A stretch of 53,349 nucleotides of DNA from an uncultured Campylobacter sp. (GCF_938039205.1 NZ_CALHVM010000017.1:1-53349); one strand, 5' to 3'. Positions 32,366 to 40,749 are shown, counted from the first letter of the stretch. Notes: generated by a model from the letters alone, not told the origin. Numbers and translations are program-made.

Positions 32366-33036
32366 ACGTACCTTGAAAATCTCTTCTCGAGCCTAGCTTG
32401 CAAAAACGTCAAAAACGTGCAAACGATCAGATAAAAAAGCGCGGCTAGCACGTAAAGCGTGAGCGGATCGAAAGTGCGCGCGGCGATGCGCTGAGCGACC
32501 ATAAACATATCGACCATCGTGATAGAAGCCGCAAGCGAGGTGTCTTTTAGCGTGCTGATAAAGATATTTGAAAGCGGAGGCAGCGAGATACGAGCGGCTT
32601 GCGGAGCGATGATACGGCGTAAAATTTGCGTATAACTCATCCCGAGCGCCGTAGCCGCTTCCCACTGGCCTTTGGGCACCGAAAGCACGGCCGCCCTAAC
32701 GGCTTCGGAAGCGTAAGCGCCGATATTTAGGCTGAAAGTTATGATCGCCGCGCTCCAAACATCGAGCGTAACGCCCACGATCGGCAGACCGAAATATACG
32801 ATAAAAAGCTGCACCAAAAGCGGCGTGCCGCGAAATATCCAGATATAAAATTCGCTAAGTTGCTTTAAAATTTTGATATTTGCTATGCGCGCAATCGCCG
32901 TTAGCACCGCGATAAGAAGCCCCAGCGAAAAGGAGATCGCCGTAAGAGGCAGCGTCACCTTTATCATCGCCAGCGCCATAGGTTGTAGCGAGCTTAGCAA
33001 AAGCTCGCTTATGCGGTCAAATTCGTTCATCGCCAT
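32362..33036 (-). CDS. Amino-acid ABC transporter permease
   Basis: 224 residues, five helices, HEQRo/His-Met family. The conserved EAA-like loop is EAVRAAVLSVPKGQWEAATALGMSYTQILRRIIAPQA (about 110-146), followed by ISTLKDTSLAASITMVDMF. Its stop overlaps the ATPase start; it abuts the binding-protein gene at 33037. Membrane channel of the uptake system. Confidence 0.93.
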   Translation of the reverse strand: MAMNEFDRISELLLSSLQPMALAMIKVTLPLTAISFSLGLLIAVLTAIARIANIKILKQLSEFYIWIFRGTPLLVQLFIVYFGLPIVGVTLDVWSAAIITFSLNIGAYASEAVRAAVLSVPKGQWEAATALGMSYTQILRRIIAPQAARISLPPLSNIFISTLKDTSLAASITMVDMFMVAQRIAARTFDPLTLYVLAALFYLIVCTFLTFLQARLEKRFSRYV

Positions 33037-33789
33037 CTACCGCGAGACATCTTTGCCGAAATACCTGATCGAAATTTCAGCCAGCTTGCCTTCGTTTTTT
33101 AGCTCCTCTATCGCCTTGCTGATCTGCCCCGCAAGCTCCGTATTGCCCTTTTGCACGATAGGTGCGGTATAGTCGGTATCGCTTCCCTCGGCGGCTATTT
33201 TAACCGGAGCGCCCGGGCGCTGCTTGATGAAGTCGTAAAATACGATATTATCGCGCACGACGGTATCTACGCGCTTGCTAACGAGAAGCTCCATGCTCTT
33301 GCTAAAGCTATCGACCGTGACGTTTTGCGCTCCGTAGCTAGCGGCCACCTTCGCCCAGTTGCTGGTAGCGGAGTCCGCGTTTTTCTTACCTTTTAGATCA
33401 TCAAAGCTTTTGATGTCGTCGTTATCTTTATGAGTGATGATGGCGCCGTGCACGACCGTATAGGGCTGCGCGTAGTCGTATTTTTTCTTGCGCTCATCGG
33501 TAACGCTTACTTGATTAAATACCGCATCGGCCTTGCCTGCATCAAACGCCGCAAGCATCGCATCCCACGGAGCGGTTAAAAACTCGATCTTTAAATTTAG
33601 CTTCTTAGCGACTTCGCGGGCGATATCTACGTCATAGCCCTTTAGCTCGTTTTTATCGTCGTAGTATGAAAACGGCGCGTAAGTACCTTCCGTAGCGATC
33701 GTTAAAACGCGCTCTTTTATGGTTTTTGCGTTTAAATTTAGCGTAAGAAGCGCACCTAGAGCCAAAATTTTTAGTAGTTTTGAAACCAT
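33037..33789 (-). CDS. Amino-acid ABC transporter binding protein 1
   Basis: 250 residues, signal peptide about 1-20 (ILALGALLTLNLNAKT). Family 3 solute-binding protein, with GTYAPFSYYDDKNELKGYDVDIAREVAKKL, PWDAMLAAFDAGKADAVFNQVSVTDERKKKYDY, and SIRYFGKDVSR. Similar C. jejuni proteins bind cysteine or cystine. No lipobox. Paralogous to the next gene over most of its length, so one arose by duplication; two binding proteins may widen specificity. Confidence 0.93.
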   Translation of the reverse strand: MVSKLLKILALGALLTLNLNAKTIKERVLTIATEGTYAPFSYYDDKNELKGYDVDIAREVAKKLNLKIEFLTAPWDAMLAAFDAGKADAVFNQVSVTDERKKKYDYAQPYTVVHGAIITHKDNDDIKSFDDLKGKKNADSATSNWAKVAASYGAQNVTVDSFSKSMELLVSKRVDTVVRDNIVFYDFIKQRPGAPVKIAAEGSDTDYTAPIVQKGNTELAGQISKAIEELKNEGKLAEISIRYFGKDVSR

Positions 33790-33830
33790 CTTTTATCCTT
33801 TAAATTTAGCTGCTTTTATGCGAGTAAATT

Positions 33831-34589
33831 TTACTCCGAGATATCTTTGCCGAAGTATTTGACCGAAATTTCTTTTAGCTTGCCTTCGCTTTTTAGCTCG
33901 CTAAGAGCCTTGTTTACGTCATTTACGAGCTCTTCGTTGCCCTTTTTTACGATGGCTGCGGAGTAGATCGGCTCATTGCCGCTAGCGGCTATTTTTAAAG
34001 GTGCGTTTGGACGCTGATTTATGTAATCGTAGAAAGTCACGCTATCGTTTATCGTCGCATCTGCACGGCGGCTGATGATGAGCTCCACGCCTTTGCTAAA
34101 GCCGTCCACGGTGACGATTTGCGCGCCGTATTTTTGCGCGATGCCGGCCCAGTTGCTGGTTGCCGAATGCGCGCTTTTTTTGCCTTTTAGATCCTCGAAG
34201 CTTTTGATTTCGTTATTATCTTTATGTGTGACTAGCGCGGCGTAGGCGACGGTGTATGGAGCGGTATAGTCGTATTTTTTCTTACGCTCGTCCGTGATAC
34301 TTACTTGATTGAACACGATATCGGCCTTACCCGCATCAAATGCCGCAAGCATCGCATCCCACGGAGCTTCGACGAATTCCGCTTTTAAATTTAACTTCTT
34401 TGCCACTTCGCGTGCCACTTCTACGTCGTAGCCGGTTAGCGCGTCGTTTTTATCGTGGTAGGAGTAGGGTGAATACGTGCCTTCGGTCGCGATTTTCAAA
34501 ACGCCGTTTTCGAGAGTTTTTGCATTTGCGCCGGTTAAAAGAGCGAAGCTCGCCAAAGCAAGTAGAGAAGATTTTAGTAGTTTTTTCAT
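33831..34589 (-). CDS. Amino-acid ABC transporter binding protein 2
   Basis: 252 residues, signal peptide about 1-23 (LLALASFALLTGANAKT). Family 3 solute-binding protein sharing PWDAMLAAFDAGKADIVFNQVSITDERKKKYDY with its neighbour. First gene after the Cys-leader/hairpin region, so its transcript begins with that leader. ATG with AAAAGGATAAAAA upstream. Together with 33037-33789, 32362-33036 and 31628-32365 it forms one uptake system. Confidence 0.93.
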   Translation of the reverse strand: MKKLLKSSLLALASFALLTGANAKTLENGVLKIATEGTYSPYSYHDKNDALTGYDVEVAREVAKKLNLKAEFVEAPWDAMLAAFDAGKADIVFNQVSITDERKKKYDYTAPYTVAYAALVTHKDNNEIKSFEDLKGKKSAHSATSNWAGIAQKYGAQIVTVDGFSKGVELIISRRADATINDSVTFYDYINQRPNAPLKIAASGNEPIYSAAIVKKGNEELVNDVNKALSELKSEGKLKEISVKYFGKDISE

Positions 34590-34655
34590 TTTTTATCCTT
34601 TTTAAATTTATCGTTGGCTATTCATCTAAAAAGGCCCGCGAGTGCGGAGTTGAAA

Positions 34656-34702
34656 ATATCTTTTTAAATGTTTAGCGACCTGCTAAGCACTTAAAGAGAT
34701 AT
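34656..34702 (-). promoter_or_regulatory. 21-bp hairpin behind the Cys leader peptide (attenuator candidate)
   Basis: 34656-34676 and 34682-34702 pair over 21 positions, with two C-A mismatches and a G-U pair on the minus-strand RNA, across a 5-nt loop (AGGTC on the minus strand). The stem starts about 15 nt after the leader stop codon. On the minus strand it runs into TTTTC, followed by a small GC stem (CCGC/GCGG) and TTTTT near 34630-34650. Leader translation state could decide whether these structures form, controlling the transporter operon. Confidence 0.65.
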
Positions 34703-34716
34703 TCGTGCCTAGCGCC

Positions 34717-34764
34717 CTAGCTTTTCATTTCGCAACAACACATGTCGCACATATCGTTTTTCAT
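34717..34764 (-). CDS. Cys-rich leader peptide (15 aa) upstream of the sulfur amino acid transporter
   Basis: ATG at 34764, stop TAG at 34717-34719, peptide MKNDMCDMCCCEMKS with four Cys codons, three of them consecutive, plus four Met codons. AAAGG lies 6 nt upstream of the ATG, a proper ribosome site. It is 127 nt upstream of the first binding-protein gene and followed by a long hairpin. This layout is that of an amino-acid-sensing leader: stalling at Cys codons when cysteine is scarce. No long ORF overlaps it. Function is inference. Confidence 0.7.
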   Translation of the reverse strand: MKNDMCDMCCCEMKS

Positions 34765-35061
34765 AGCGTACCTTTCGAGTAAAATTTGGCGGTGATTTTA
34801 TGCAAAAAAAGTTTAAGATAAAATAAATTTATATCAAAATTTTGGATTTTATTTTTTAAATGATATAAATTTTGGATACAAAATCGGCTCAAATATTGAC
34901 AGGACCGAGCTATAAGTTAAATTTCAAATTTTACGAAAATTAAAATTTTGATTAGAATTTTTAAATTTAACTCGTAATCTAGAACAGGTCGCGTCTATAA
35001 GTAAAAATCCACGCCTTTAAACTCTAAAAATCGTTTTTAAGCGTCGACCAAAGCAGTAAAT

Positions 35062-35850
35062 TTACTTAGTGCGCGCCTTTTTGACGCACGCACCCACTGC
35101 ATCCAACACCGCCGCGCGAAACCCGCCGTTTTCCAGCGCTTTGACCGCTTCTATCGTCGTGCCGCCAGGCGAGCAAATTTCGTCTTTTAAGGCTGCAGGA
35201 TGCTTGCCGCTTTTTAGCATGAGTCGCGCCGAGCCTGCAACGCTAGCCGCGACGGCTTCGTACGCCAGCGCTCTAGGCAGCCCCTCTAGCACTCCCGCGT
35301 CCGCAGCCGCCTCGATAAACATAAAAACATAGGCCGGCAGGCTACCCGCGATGCCGGTAAATGCGGCAAATTTAGCCTCCTCCAGCTCATAAACGGCGCC
35401 GAAATTTTCAAATATCTCACGCACCGCCGTCCGCTCGTCCGCACTTAAATTTTCGTTAAAGCACAGCGCGCTAACGCCCTCTGCGATTGCCGCGGGAGTG
35501 TTTGGCATCGCGCGCGCGATCTTAGCCTGTGCGCCTAAAATTTGCATGCTTTGCTCCAGGCTAAAGCTCGGGGCGAGCGTGACTATAACCTTACCTCTCG
35601 CCACCTCTTTTATCAAATTTAATATACCCTCATACGCCGCGGGCTTGGTCGCTAGCACCGTGATATCGGCCGCCGACGCGACCGCGGCCTCGCTCTCGCA
35701 GGCGTTTACGCCGCACTTTTCGCGTAGAGCCGACGTTTTGCTCCTAGCATAGACGAACACACTCTCGCCGCCCAGCCTTTGCGCCAAATTTTCGATCATC
35801 GCGCCGCCCATATTTCCGCCGCCGATAAAGCCGATTTTAGGATTTTTCAT
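35062..35850 (-). CDS. proC: Pyrroline-5-carboxylate reductase
   Basis: 262 residues. Rossmann start IGFIGGGNMGGAMIENL, VTLAPSFSLEQSM, RAMPNTPAAIAEGVSALCF and the C-terminal dimer block GSLPAYVFMFIEAAADAGVLEGLPRALAYEAV with PGGTTIEAVKALE. It catalyses the last step of proline synthesis with NAD(P)H. It overlaps the lipoprotein gene upstream by 4 nt. proA lies about 0.9 kb further along on the same strand. Confidence 0.95.
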   Translation of the reverse strand: MKNPKIGFIGGGNMGGAMIENLAQRLGGESVFVYARSKTSALREKCGVNACESEAAVASAADITVLATKPAAYEGILNLIKEVARGKVIVTLAPSFSLEQSMQILGAQAKIARAMPNTPAAIAEGVSALCFNENLSADERTAVREIFENFGAVYELEEAKFAAFTGIAGSLPAYVFMFIEAAADAGVLEGLPRALAYEAVAASVAGSARLMLKSGKHPAALKDEICSPGGTTIEAVKALENGGFRAAVLDAVGACVKKARTK

Positions 35851-36476
35851 TTTGCCGCCTTTCTTAGAGCTCCGATTTTGACCGCCTTACCGGCAAGCGC
35901 CTCGCGTATCGCGATATTTTCCGCCCAGATGGCACCCGTGACTTGCCCCGGCGTCAAGATATAAACGCCGCCCGTTTGCGCCTCATCGCTAGCCTTAAAG
36001 TCGTTGCCCACAACCACCTCATAGACGTCCTTCGTGTCGTTTTCAAATTTTATCGCCGCTTTTAGCGTCGGCGCTTCACCCTGTTTTGCCGCACCCGCGT
36101 ACTGCTCAAGTACGTTTTTACTAAGCTTGCCGTAGACGCCGCCAAATTCATCCAGATACATCCGCACGGCGCGCTTGTCCGAGTTTTTGCCGCCTTTTTC
36201 GCCACTACCGACGCTCACGCTCATCTCGTAGGCGGTCTGCCCAGTCGGAAAGTCCTTAAATTTTGCGTCCGGGACGAAAACACGCACGTTATCCGTTACT
36301 ACTTTTTCGTCGTGCGTCTGCGGCGTTACGTCCGTTAGCACGAGAGTGGATTTCACGTCCGCGCCTTTGCCTGAAACTAGCGCCGAGATCGGCACGCGCG
36401 TGAGCAAGGTCGTCTCGTAGCAACCGCTAAAAACAAATGCCGCGGCAAAAGCAAAGATAAATTTTAGTTTTTTCAT
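35847..36476 (-). CDS. Lipoprotein of unknown function
   Basis: 209 residues with signal peptide and lipobox FSGC (about 16-19), Cys19 being the lipidated residue. The mature part is beta-rich (STLVLTDVTPQTHDE, VYEVVVGNDFKASD). No family recognised. The start codon ATG has AAAGGAAA upstream. Overlap with proC of 4 nt suggests joint translation, an unusual partner for proline synthesis. Confidence 0.8.
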   Translation of the reverse strand: MKKLKFIFAFAAAFVFSGCYETTLLTRVPISALVSGKGADVKSTLVLTDVTPQTHDEKVVTDNVRVFVPDAKFKDFPTGQTAYEMSVSVGSGEKGGKNSDKRAVRMYLDEFGGVYGKLSKNVLEQYAGAAKQGEAPTLKAAIKFENDTKDVYEVVVGNDFKASDEAQTGGVYILTPGQVTGAIWAENIAIREALAGKAVKIGALRKAAK

Positions 36477-36654
36477 CGGTTTCCTTTAAATTTACGCCGA
36501 TTTTAGCATAAATTTTGCCTTTGCGTACCTGTGCGCCGACTCGAGACGGGTCAAATTTCATCGCCGAAAAAGTCGCCGCGGGTATCGCAAATTTCAATGT
36601 TTTATCGCACCACGAAAATGCAAATTTGGTTTTCAAATTTGACTCCAAATTTGA

Positions 36655-36788
36655 ACGTAAAACGATAAGGCGAAGTATTTTTGTCATAGACGAGGCGGAT
36701 AAGCAAGGGCAAAGGAGCGTATATGTAATACGTGACTACAGCCCGTAGCGAAATCCAACGAAGTATATGACAAAAAGACAAGCCGCTA
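36655..36788 (+). repeat. Dispersed intergenic element, copy C
   Basis: Begins CGTAAAACGATAAGGCGAAG then TATTTTTGTCATAGACGAGG and ends ATGACAAAAAGACAAGCCGC. TTTTTGTCATA (36678-36688) and TATGACAAAAA (36766-36776) form a perfect 11-bp inverted repeat near its ends. Its right end runs into the proA stop codon (36786-36788, minus strand), as if the element is fixed next to the gene. Confidence 0.75.
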
Positions 36789-38045
36789 ACGAATTTGCCC
36801 GTCTCCGCGGACGACGTATTTATAGGTCGTAAGCTCCCTCACCCCCATCGGCCCTCTGGCGTGTAGCTTTTGTGTGCTGATGCCGATCTCGCCGCCGAAT
36901 CCAAACTCGCTGCCGTCGCTAAAGCGCGTCGAGGCGTTGGCGTAGACGACCGCGCTGCCCACTTCGTTTAAAAACCGCTCGACATTTGCGTAATCCGCGC
37001 TTAAAATCGCGTCCGAATGCCCGCTGGAATGCGCGTTTATAAAGCGGATCGCTTCCTGCGTATCCCGCACCGCGCGCACGGCTAGCACGAGATCCAAAAA
37101 CTCCGCGCCAAAGTCGCTATCGCCTGCGAGCTTGACGTTTTTCGCGCCTCGCAGCTCCGACCTGCACGCGCCCAGTAGCTGCTCGCTCACGCGAAACTCG
37201 ACCTCTGTCATTTCGCGCACCAGCTTAGGTAAAATTTCGCCCGCCACGCGCTCGTGTAAAAGCACGCACTCTACGGCGTTACAAACGCTTGGGCGCTGGG
37301 TTTTGGCGTTTTTGATTATCCTTGCCGCCTGCTTTAAATTTGCGCTCTCATCGACAAAGATGTTGCAAACCCCAGCGCCCGTCATGATGATCGGCACGGT
37401 CGCGTTTTGTGCGATAAAATCTTTTAAGCTCTTGCCGCCGCGCGGTATCAAAACGTCGATGTACTCGCTCATTTTTACCATTTGCGCCACTACTTCGCGT
37501 TCAGCGCTCTCCACGAGCTGCACTGCACCCGTCGGTAAGCCAAATTTCGCCCCCGCTTCGTTAAATAAATTTACTAAAAAAATGTTCGAATTTAGCGCGC
37601 TGGCACTGCCTCTTAGGATCGCTGCATTGCCGCTTTTTAGCGCCAGAGCCGCCGCGTCGATGCTGACGTTTGGACGGCTCTCATAGATGATACCAAGCAC
37701 CCCCAGCGGCACGCGCACGCGGCTGATTTGCATGCCGTTTGGATGGCTCCAGCCGCCTAGATTCTCGCCCACGACTTCGGCGAAGCCCGCCACCTCGCGC
37801 ACACCCTGCGCCATAGCATCGATGCGGGCGTCCGTTAGTCGCAGACGATCGAGCAATGCCGCGCTAAGGCCCGATTTCTCGCCGTTTGCAAGGTCTTTGG
37901 CGTTCGCCGCTTTTATAGCCTCTTTTTGCGCCAGCAGCTCGTCTGCTACGGCGTTTAAAATTTCAAATTTAGCCTTGCTACCAAGTCTCAAAAGCTCGCT
38001 ACAAGCGACCTTTGCGCGCTTACAAATCTCTAAAATTTCATTCAT
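36786..38045 (-). CDS. proA: Glutamate-5-semialdehyde dehydrogenase
   Basis: 419 residues, aldehyde dehydrogenase fold, second step of proline synthesis (NADPH). Start MNEILEICKRAKVACSELLR; VPLGVLGIIYESRPNVSIDAAALALKSGNAAILRG (substrate and NADP region), catalytic Cys in RPSVCNAVECVLLH (about 252-258) and the C-terminal GFGGEIGISTQKLHARGPMG. ATG with GGAGCGAAA upstream. Monocistronic here. Confidence 0.96.
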   Translation of the reverse strand: MNEILEICKRAKVACSELLRLGSKAKFEILNAVADELLAQKEAIKAANAKDLANGEKSGLSAALLDRLRLTDARIDAMAQGVREVAGFAEVVGENLGGWSHPNGMQISRVRVPLGVLGIIYESRPNVSIDAAALALKSGNAAILRGSASALNSNIFLVNLFNEAGAKFGLPTGAVQLVESAEREVVAQMVKMSEYIDVLIPRGGKSLKDFIAQNATVPIIMTGAGVCNIFVDESANLKQAARIIKNAKTQRPSVCNAVECVLLHERVAGEILPKLVREMTEVEFRVSEQLLGACRSELRGAKNVKLAGDSDFGAEFLDLVLAVRAVRDTQEAIRFINAHSSGHSDAILSADYANVERFLNEVGSAVVYANASTRFSDGSEFGFGGEIGISTQKLHARGPMGVRELTTYKYVVRGDGQIR

Positions 38046-38198
38046 TTTCGCTCCTTAATTTATAAAGCGCCCTCTCTTAGGCGCAAAGAAGTAACAAGAC
38101 AAAGCAAAATTTAGCGATGCGTCTACCAAATTTTAGCTTTAAATTTGACTTGATTATAGCTAAATTCGCACGAATTTCATGCGACCGCAAAAATACGC

Positions 38199-38204
38199 TA
38201 TAAT
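38199..38204 (+). promoter_or_regulatory. nhaA -10 box
   Basis: A perfect TATAAT, 29 nt before the nhaA ATG, preceded by GC and an A-rich stretch. Confidence 0.55.
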
Positions 38205-38232
38205 CCTTAAAATTTTATGAAAAGGAAGCAAA

Positions 38233-39393
38233 ATGGGCGGGATAAAAGAGTTTTTAAAACACGAAGCCAGCGGCGGGATTTTGCTGATGATCGCTACGGT
38301 CGCGGCGCTACTATGTCAAAACACGTTTTTGAGCGATTTTTACAACGAGTTTTTAAAGACCAAATTTACCGTGAGCTTCGGCGAATACGGACTAAGCAAA
38401 CCCCTGATCTTGTGGGTGAACGACGGGTTGATGGCGGTATTTTTCTTTCTCATCGGACTTGAGCTAAAGCGCGAAGTTCTGGAGGGCGAGCTAAAAAATC
38501 CGTCGCAAATCGCGCTGCCCGCTATCGGCGCAGCAGGCGGCCTGATAGTGCCCGCGGTTATATTCTATCTTTTTACGAAGCACGACTCCTTCGCGCTTGG
38601 CGGCTGGGCGATACCGACGGCGACGGATATCGCGTTTGCTTTGGGGATTTTGAGCCTACTTGGACCTCGCGTACCGACTAGTTTAAAAATTTTCCTCATG
38701 ACGCTGGCGATCGTCGACGACCTTTGCGCGATCGTGATTATCGCGCTATTTTACACGAGCGAGCTTAGCGCCCAAATGCTTGCGGTCGCGAGCGTTTGTC
38801 TAGCCGCGCTTTTCGTGCTAAACAGACTCGGTGTAAAGAGCAAGGCGGCGTATCTGATCGTAGGCGCGGTGATGTGGGTATCGGTGCTAAAATCAGGCGT
38901 TCACGCCACGCTTGCCGGCGTCGTGGCGGCCTTTTTCATACCGCTTAGCTTTAAAGACGAGCCGGGCAAATCTATGCTAAAAAGCATCGAGCACGACCTG
39001 CACGGCTGGGTGACGTTTGGCGTGCTGCCGATATTTGCCTTCGTAAACGCAGGCATCTCGCTGCGAGGCGTCGGACTGGACGAGATTTTGTCTCCGGTCG
39101 CGCTAGGCACGGCGCTGGGGCTTTTCGTCGGCAAGCAAGTCGGAGTATTTGGATTTAGCTTTTTAGCGATCAAATTTAAGCTAGCCAAGCTGCCCGAGGG
39201 GTCAAATTTCATCCAGCTTTACGGCATCGCCGTGCTTTGCGGCGTAGGATTTACGATGAGCCTTTTCATTAACGGCCTAGCCTACAACGACACGGACGCC
39301 TTTGCCTACACCGACAAGCTCGCTATCTTGCTAGGTTCGGTAGTTTCGGGTGTCGCGGGGTTTATATTGCTTAAATTTAGCGCCAAAAACTAA
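38233..39393 (+). CDS. nhaA: Na+/H+ antiporter NhaA
   Basis: 386 residues, 12 helices. Exchanges Na+ for H+ to control pH and sodium. Conserved ATDIAFALGILSLLG (helix 4, about 129-143) and TLAIVDDLCAIVIIALFY with the two Asp of helix 5 (about 158-161). FINGLAYND near the end is family-like. ATG with AAGGAAG upstream; a rival start at 38217 is in another frame. The last complete GC-rich gene; the next base region changes composition. Confidence 0.95.
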   Translation: MGGIKEFLKHEASGGILLMIATVAALLCQNTFLSDFYNEFLKTKFTVSFGEYGLSKPLILWVNDGLMAVFFFLIGLELKREVLEGELKNPSQIALPAIGAAGGLIVPAVIFYLFTKHDSFALGGWAIPTATDIAFALGILSLLGPRVPTSLKIFLMTLAIVDDLCAIVIIALFYTSELSAQMLAVASVCLAALFVLNRLGVKSKAAYLIVGAVMWVSVLKSGVHATLAGVVAAFFIPLSFKDEPGKSMLKSIEHDLHGWVTFGVLPIFAFVNAGISLRGVGLDEILSPVALGTALGLFVGKQVGVFGFSFLAIKFKLAKLPEGSNFIQLYGIAVLCGVGFTMSLFINGLAYNDTDAFAYTDKLAILLGSVVSGVAGFILLKFSAKN

Positions 39394-39627
39394 AGCGCGC
39401 GCATAAAAGAGTGCAAGATACAGATAGAAACGATCGTAGAAAAGTGTGAGATAAAGGAGTGGTTTTGTATAGTTACTTGCAAGATAGTTGGCATCTTTGT
39501 GGATGAAAATTTGTTAAAAGATGAAAAAATCGATACGCAAAAATACTCGCCACTCATTTATAAATTTAAAGAATACGTCACAACTAGCAAGCGTTTGGGC
39601 TTAAATTTTGGCTTTAAAGAGGTTTGA
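39394..39627 (+). pseudogene. C-terminal remnant of a flavin reductase family gene
   Basis: In the nhaA frame directly after its stop, about 75 codons read IKECKIQIETIVEKCEIKE..., then GIFVDENLLKDEKIDTQKYS and PLIYKFKEYVTTSKRLGLNF, ending at TGA 39625-39627. This resembles the C-terminal part of FMN-binding split-barrel flavin reductases (the KYSPLIYKF...GLNFGFK block). No start codon or N-terminal two-thirds precede it; before it comes only GCGCGCG and the nhaA stop. It is AT-richer than nhaA. So the gene is cut at the compositional seam, by recombination, deletion or an assembly join. Confidence 0.65.
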
Positions 39628-39714
39628 GGCGTTTTGGCTGGCTAGAAAGTAAAATTTGCAGATAAATTTATTTGATTTTGACTTTGCAAAAGTGACTTTA
39701 GATGCAAATTTAAC

Positions 39715-40185
39715 TTACTTTGTGGCATTAAAATCAAATTTATAATATCTTGTATCTTGCTTGTCGCTTAGCCTTAAAAGTAGCTGCCACCTGCCCTCTT
39801 TTAGTCCAACACTCTCGCTTACAAGCTCATTTTCTTGCCATGAGGCGTTTAATGTTTTGTTGTCTTTGTTTGTTTGTGGGCGAGTTAGTAAAATTTCATA
39901 GCTAAGGCTTGAAATTTCGCCACTTCTTGTCGTTAGAAGAAATTTAAACTTACCCTGCAGGCCTTTAAATTCTGGCTCAAATTTAAGGTCAAATTTCTCA
40001 TCAAATCTCGCCTCGCTCTCTTTTATAAATGTGATATTTTCATCGACACTTTGATGACTTTGCATATAAGCGCTATCCATCTCGACTGGGTTGTTGATCG
40101 CAACAACGATGGTCGCGGCGCAAGCTAAGATGATAGCAACTATGCTAAGCACGATGCCATAAGGCCAAAAGCTCTTTTTAGCCAT
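39715..40185 (-). CDS. FixH family protein (cbb3 oxidase assembly)
   Basis: 156 residues. One N-terminal helix (FWPYGIVLSIVAIILACAATIVVAI, about 5-30), then a periplasmic beta domain. FixH-type proteins help mature the copper/haem centres of cbb3 oxidases. The position in a ccoNOQP cluster supports this, and the location matches the C. jejuni gene Cj1484c. It overlaps the next gene upstream by 8 nt. Confidence 0.8.
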   Translation of the reverse strand: MAKKSFWPYGIVLSIVAIILACAATIVVAINNPVEMDSAYMQSHQSVDENITFIKESEARFDEKFDLKFEPEFKGLQGKFKFLLTTRSGEISSLSYEILLTRPQTNKDNKTLNASWQENELVSESVGLKEGRWQLLLRLSDKQDTRYYKFDFNATK

Positions 40186-40747
40186 TTTTTACCTTTTTGT
40201 AAAAGATGATGACGACAAAGAGGCTAATTAACGCGTAGATAAAGATACGTAAGAAATTTAGCGTCGTCTTGTTTGAGCTACCGATGCCGCTTTCTAGTTT
40301 TAAATTTAAGCTCTCAGCGATTTGCTCGGCGATATCAGCGTAGCCGTTTAAGATAGCGGCGTTATAGACATCTTTGCCGTTTTTTGAGACCAAAATGGGG
40401 ATAATGGTGCCTGATTCTGGATTTACACTTAGAATTTGCTCCTTGTTAAAGAGCTTTGAAGTGTTTGTATCGCTAAAAATTTCAACCTTTTGCTTATCTT
40501 TTATGAGTGCTAAAAATACAAAAGGAGAGCTTAAATTTTGCTCTTTAAAAAGCGTGTCCAGCTCGCCATCTTTATATAGACCAACTACTAAATTTATGCC
40601 ACTTTTTTGATAAAGCTCACTGCCGATCTCATTTAGCTTTTGGCTCACTTTTTGGCTTAAAATTCCATCATCATTGATAACAAAATTTGCACCCCAAGCC
40701 AAATTTTGCCATAGCAAAATGATAAAAATGAGTGCAAATTTCTTCAA
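40178..40747 (-). CDS. TPM-like membrane-anchored periplasmic protein
   Basis: The frame opens at 40795, but the segment before residue 17 overlaps the 33-aa gene and is not signal-like. A TTG at 40747 gives LKKFALIFIILLWQNLAWGANF, a clean signal peptide, with TAGG 6 nt upstream. The mature part (about 170 residues) resembles TPM-domain proteins (SELYQKSGINLVVGLYKDGELDTLF) and ends with a membrane helix (LRIFIYALISLFVVIIF). Located within the cbb3 cluster, like Cj1485c. Role unknown. Confidence 0.7.
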   Translation of the reverse strand: MKKFALIFIILLWQNLAWGANFVINDDGILSQKVSQKLNEIGSELYQKSGINLVVGLYKDGELDTLFKEQNLSSPFVFLALIKDKQKVEIFSDTNTSKLFNKEQILSVNPESGTIIPILVSKNGKDVYNAAILNGYADIAEQIAESLNLKLESGIGSSNKTTLNFLRIFIYALISLFVVIIFYKKVKNG

Positions 40748-40749
40748 AT

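Noticed and set aside
36678..36776. Inverted repeat 11 bp as a proA terminator.
   Set aside because: It is part of the dispersed element and its arms are 77 nt apart without a T run at the right place for minus-strand termination.
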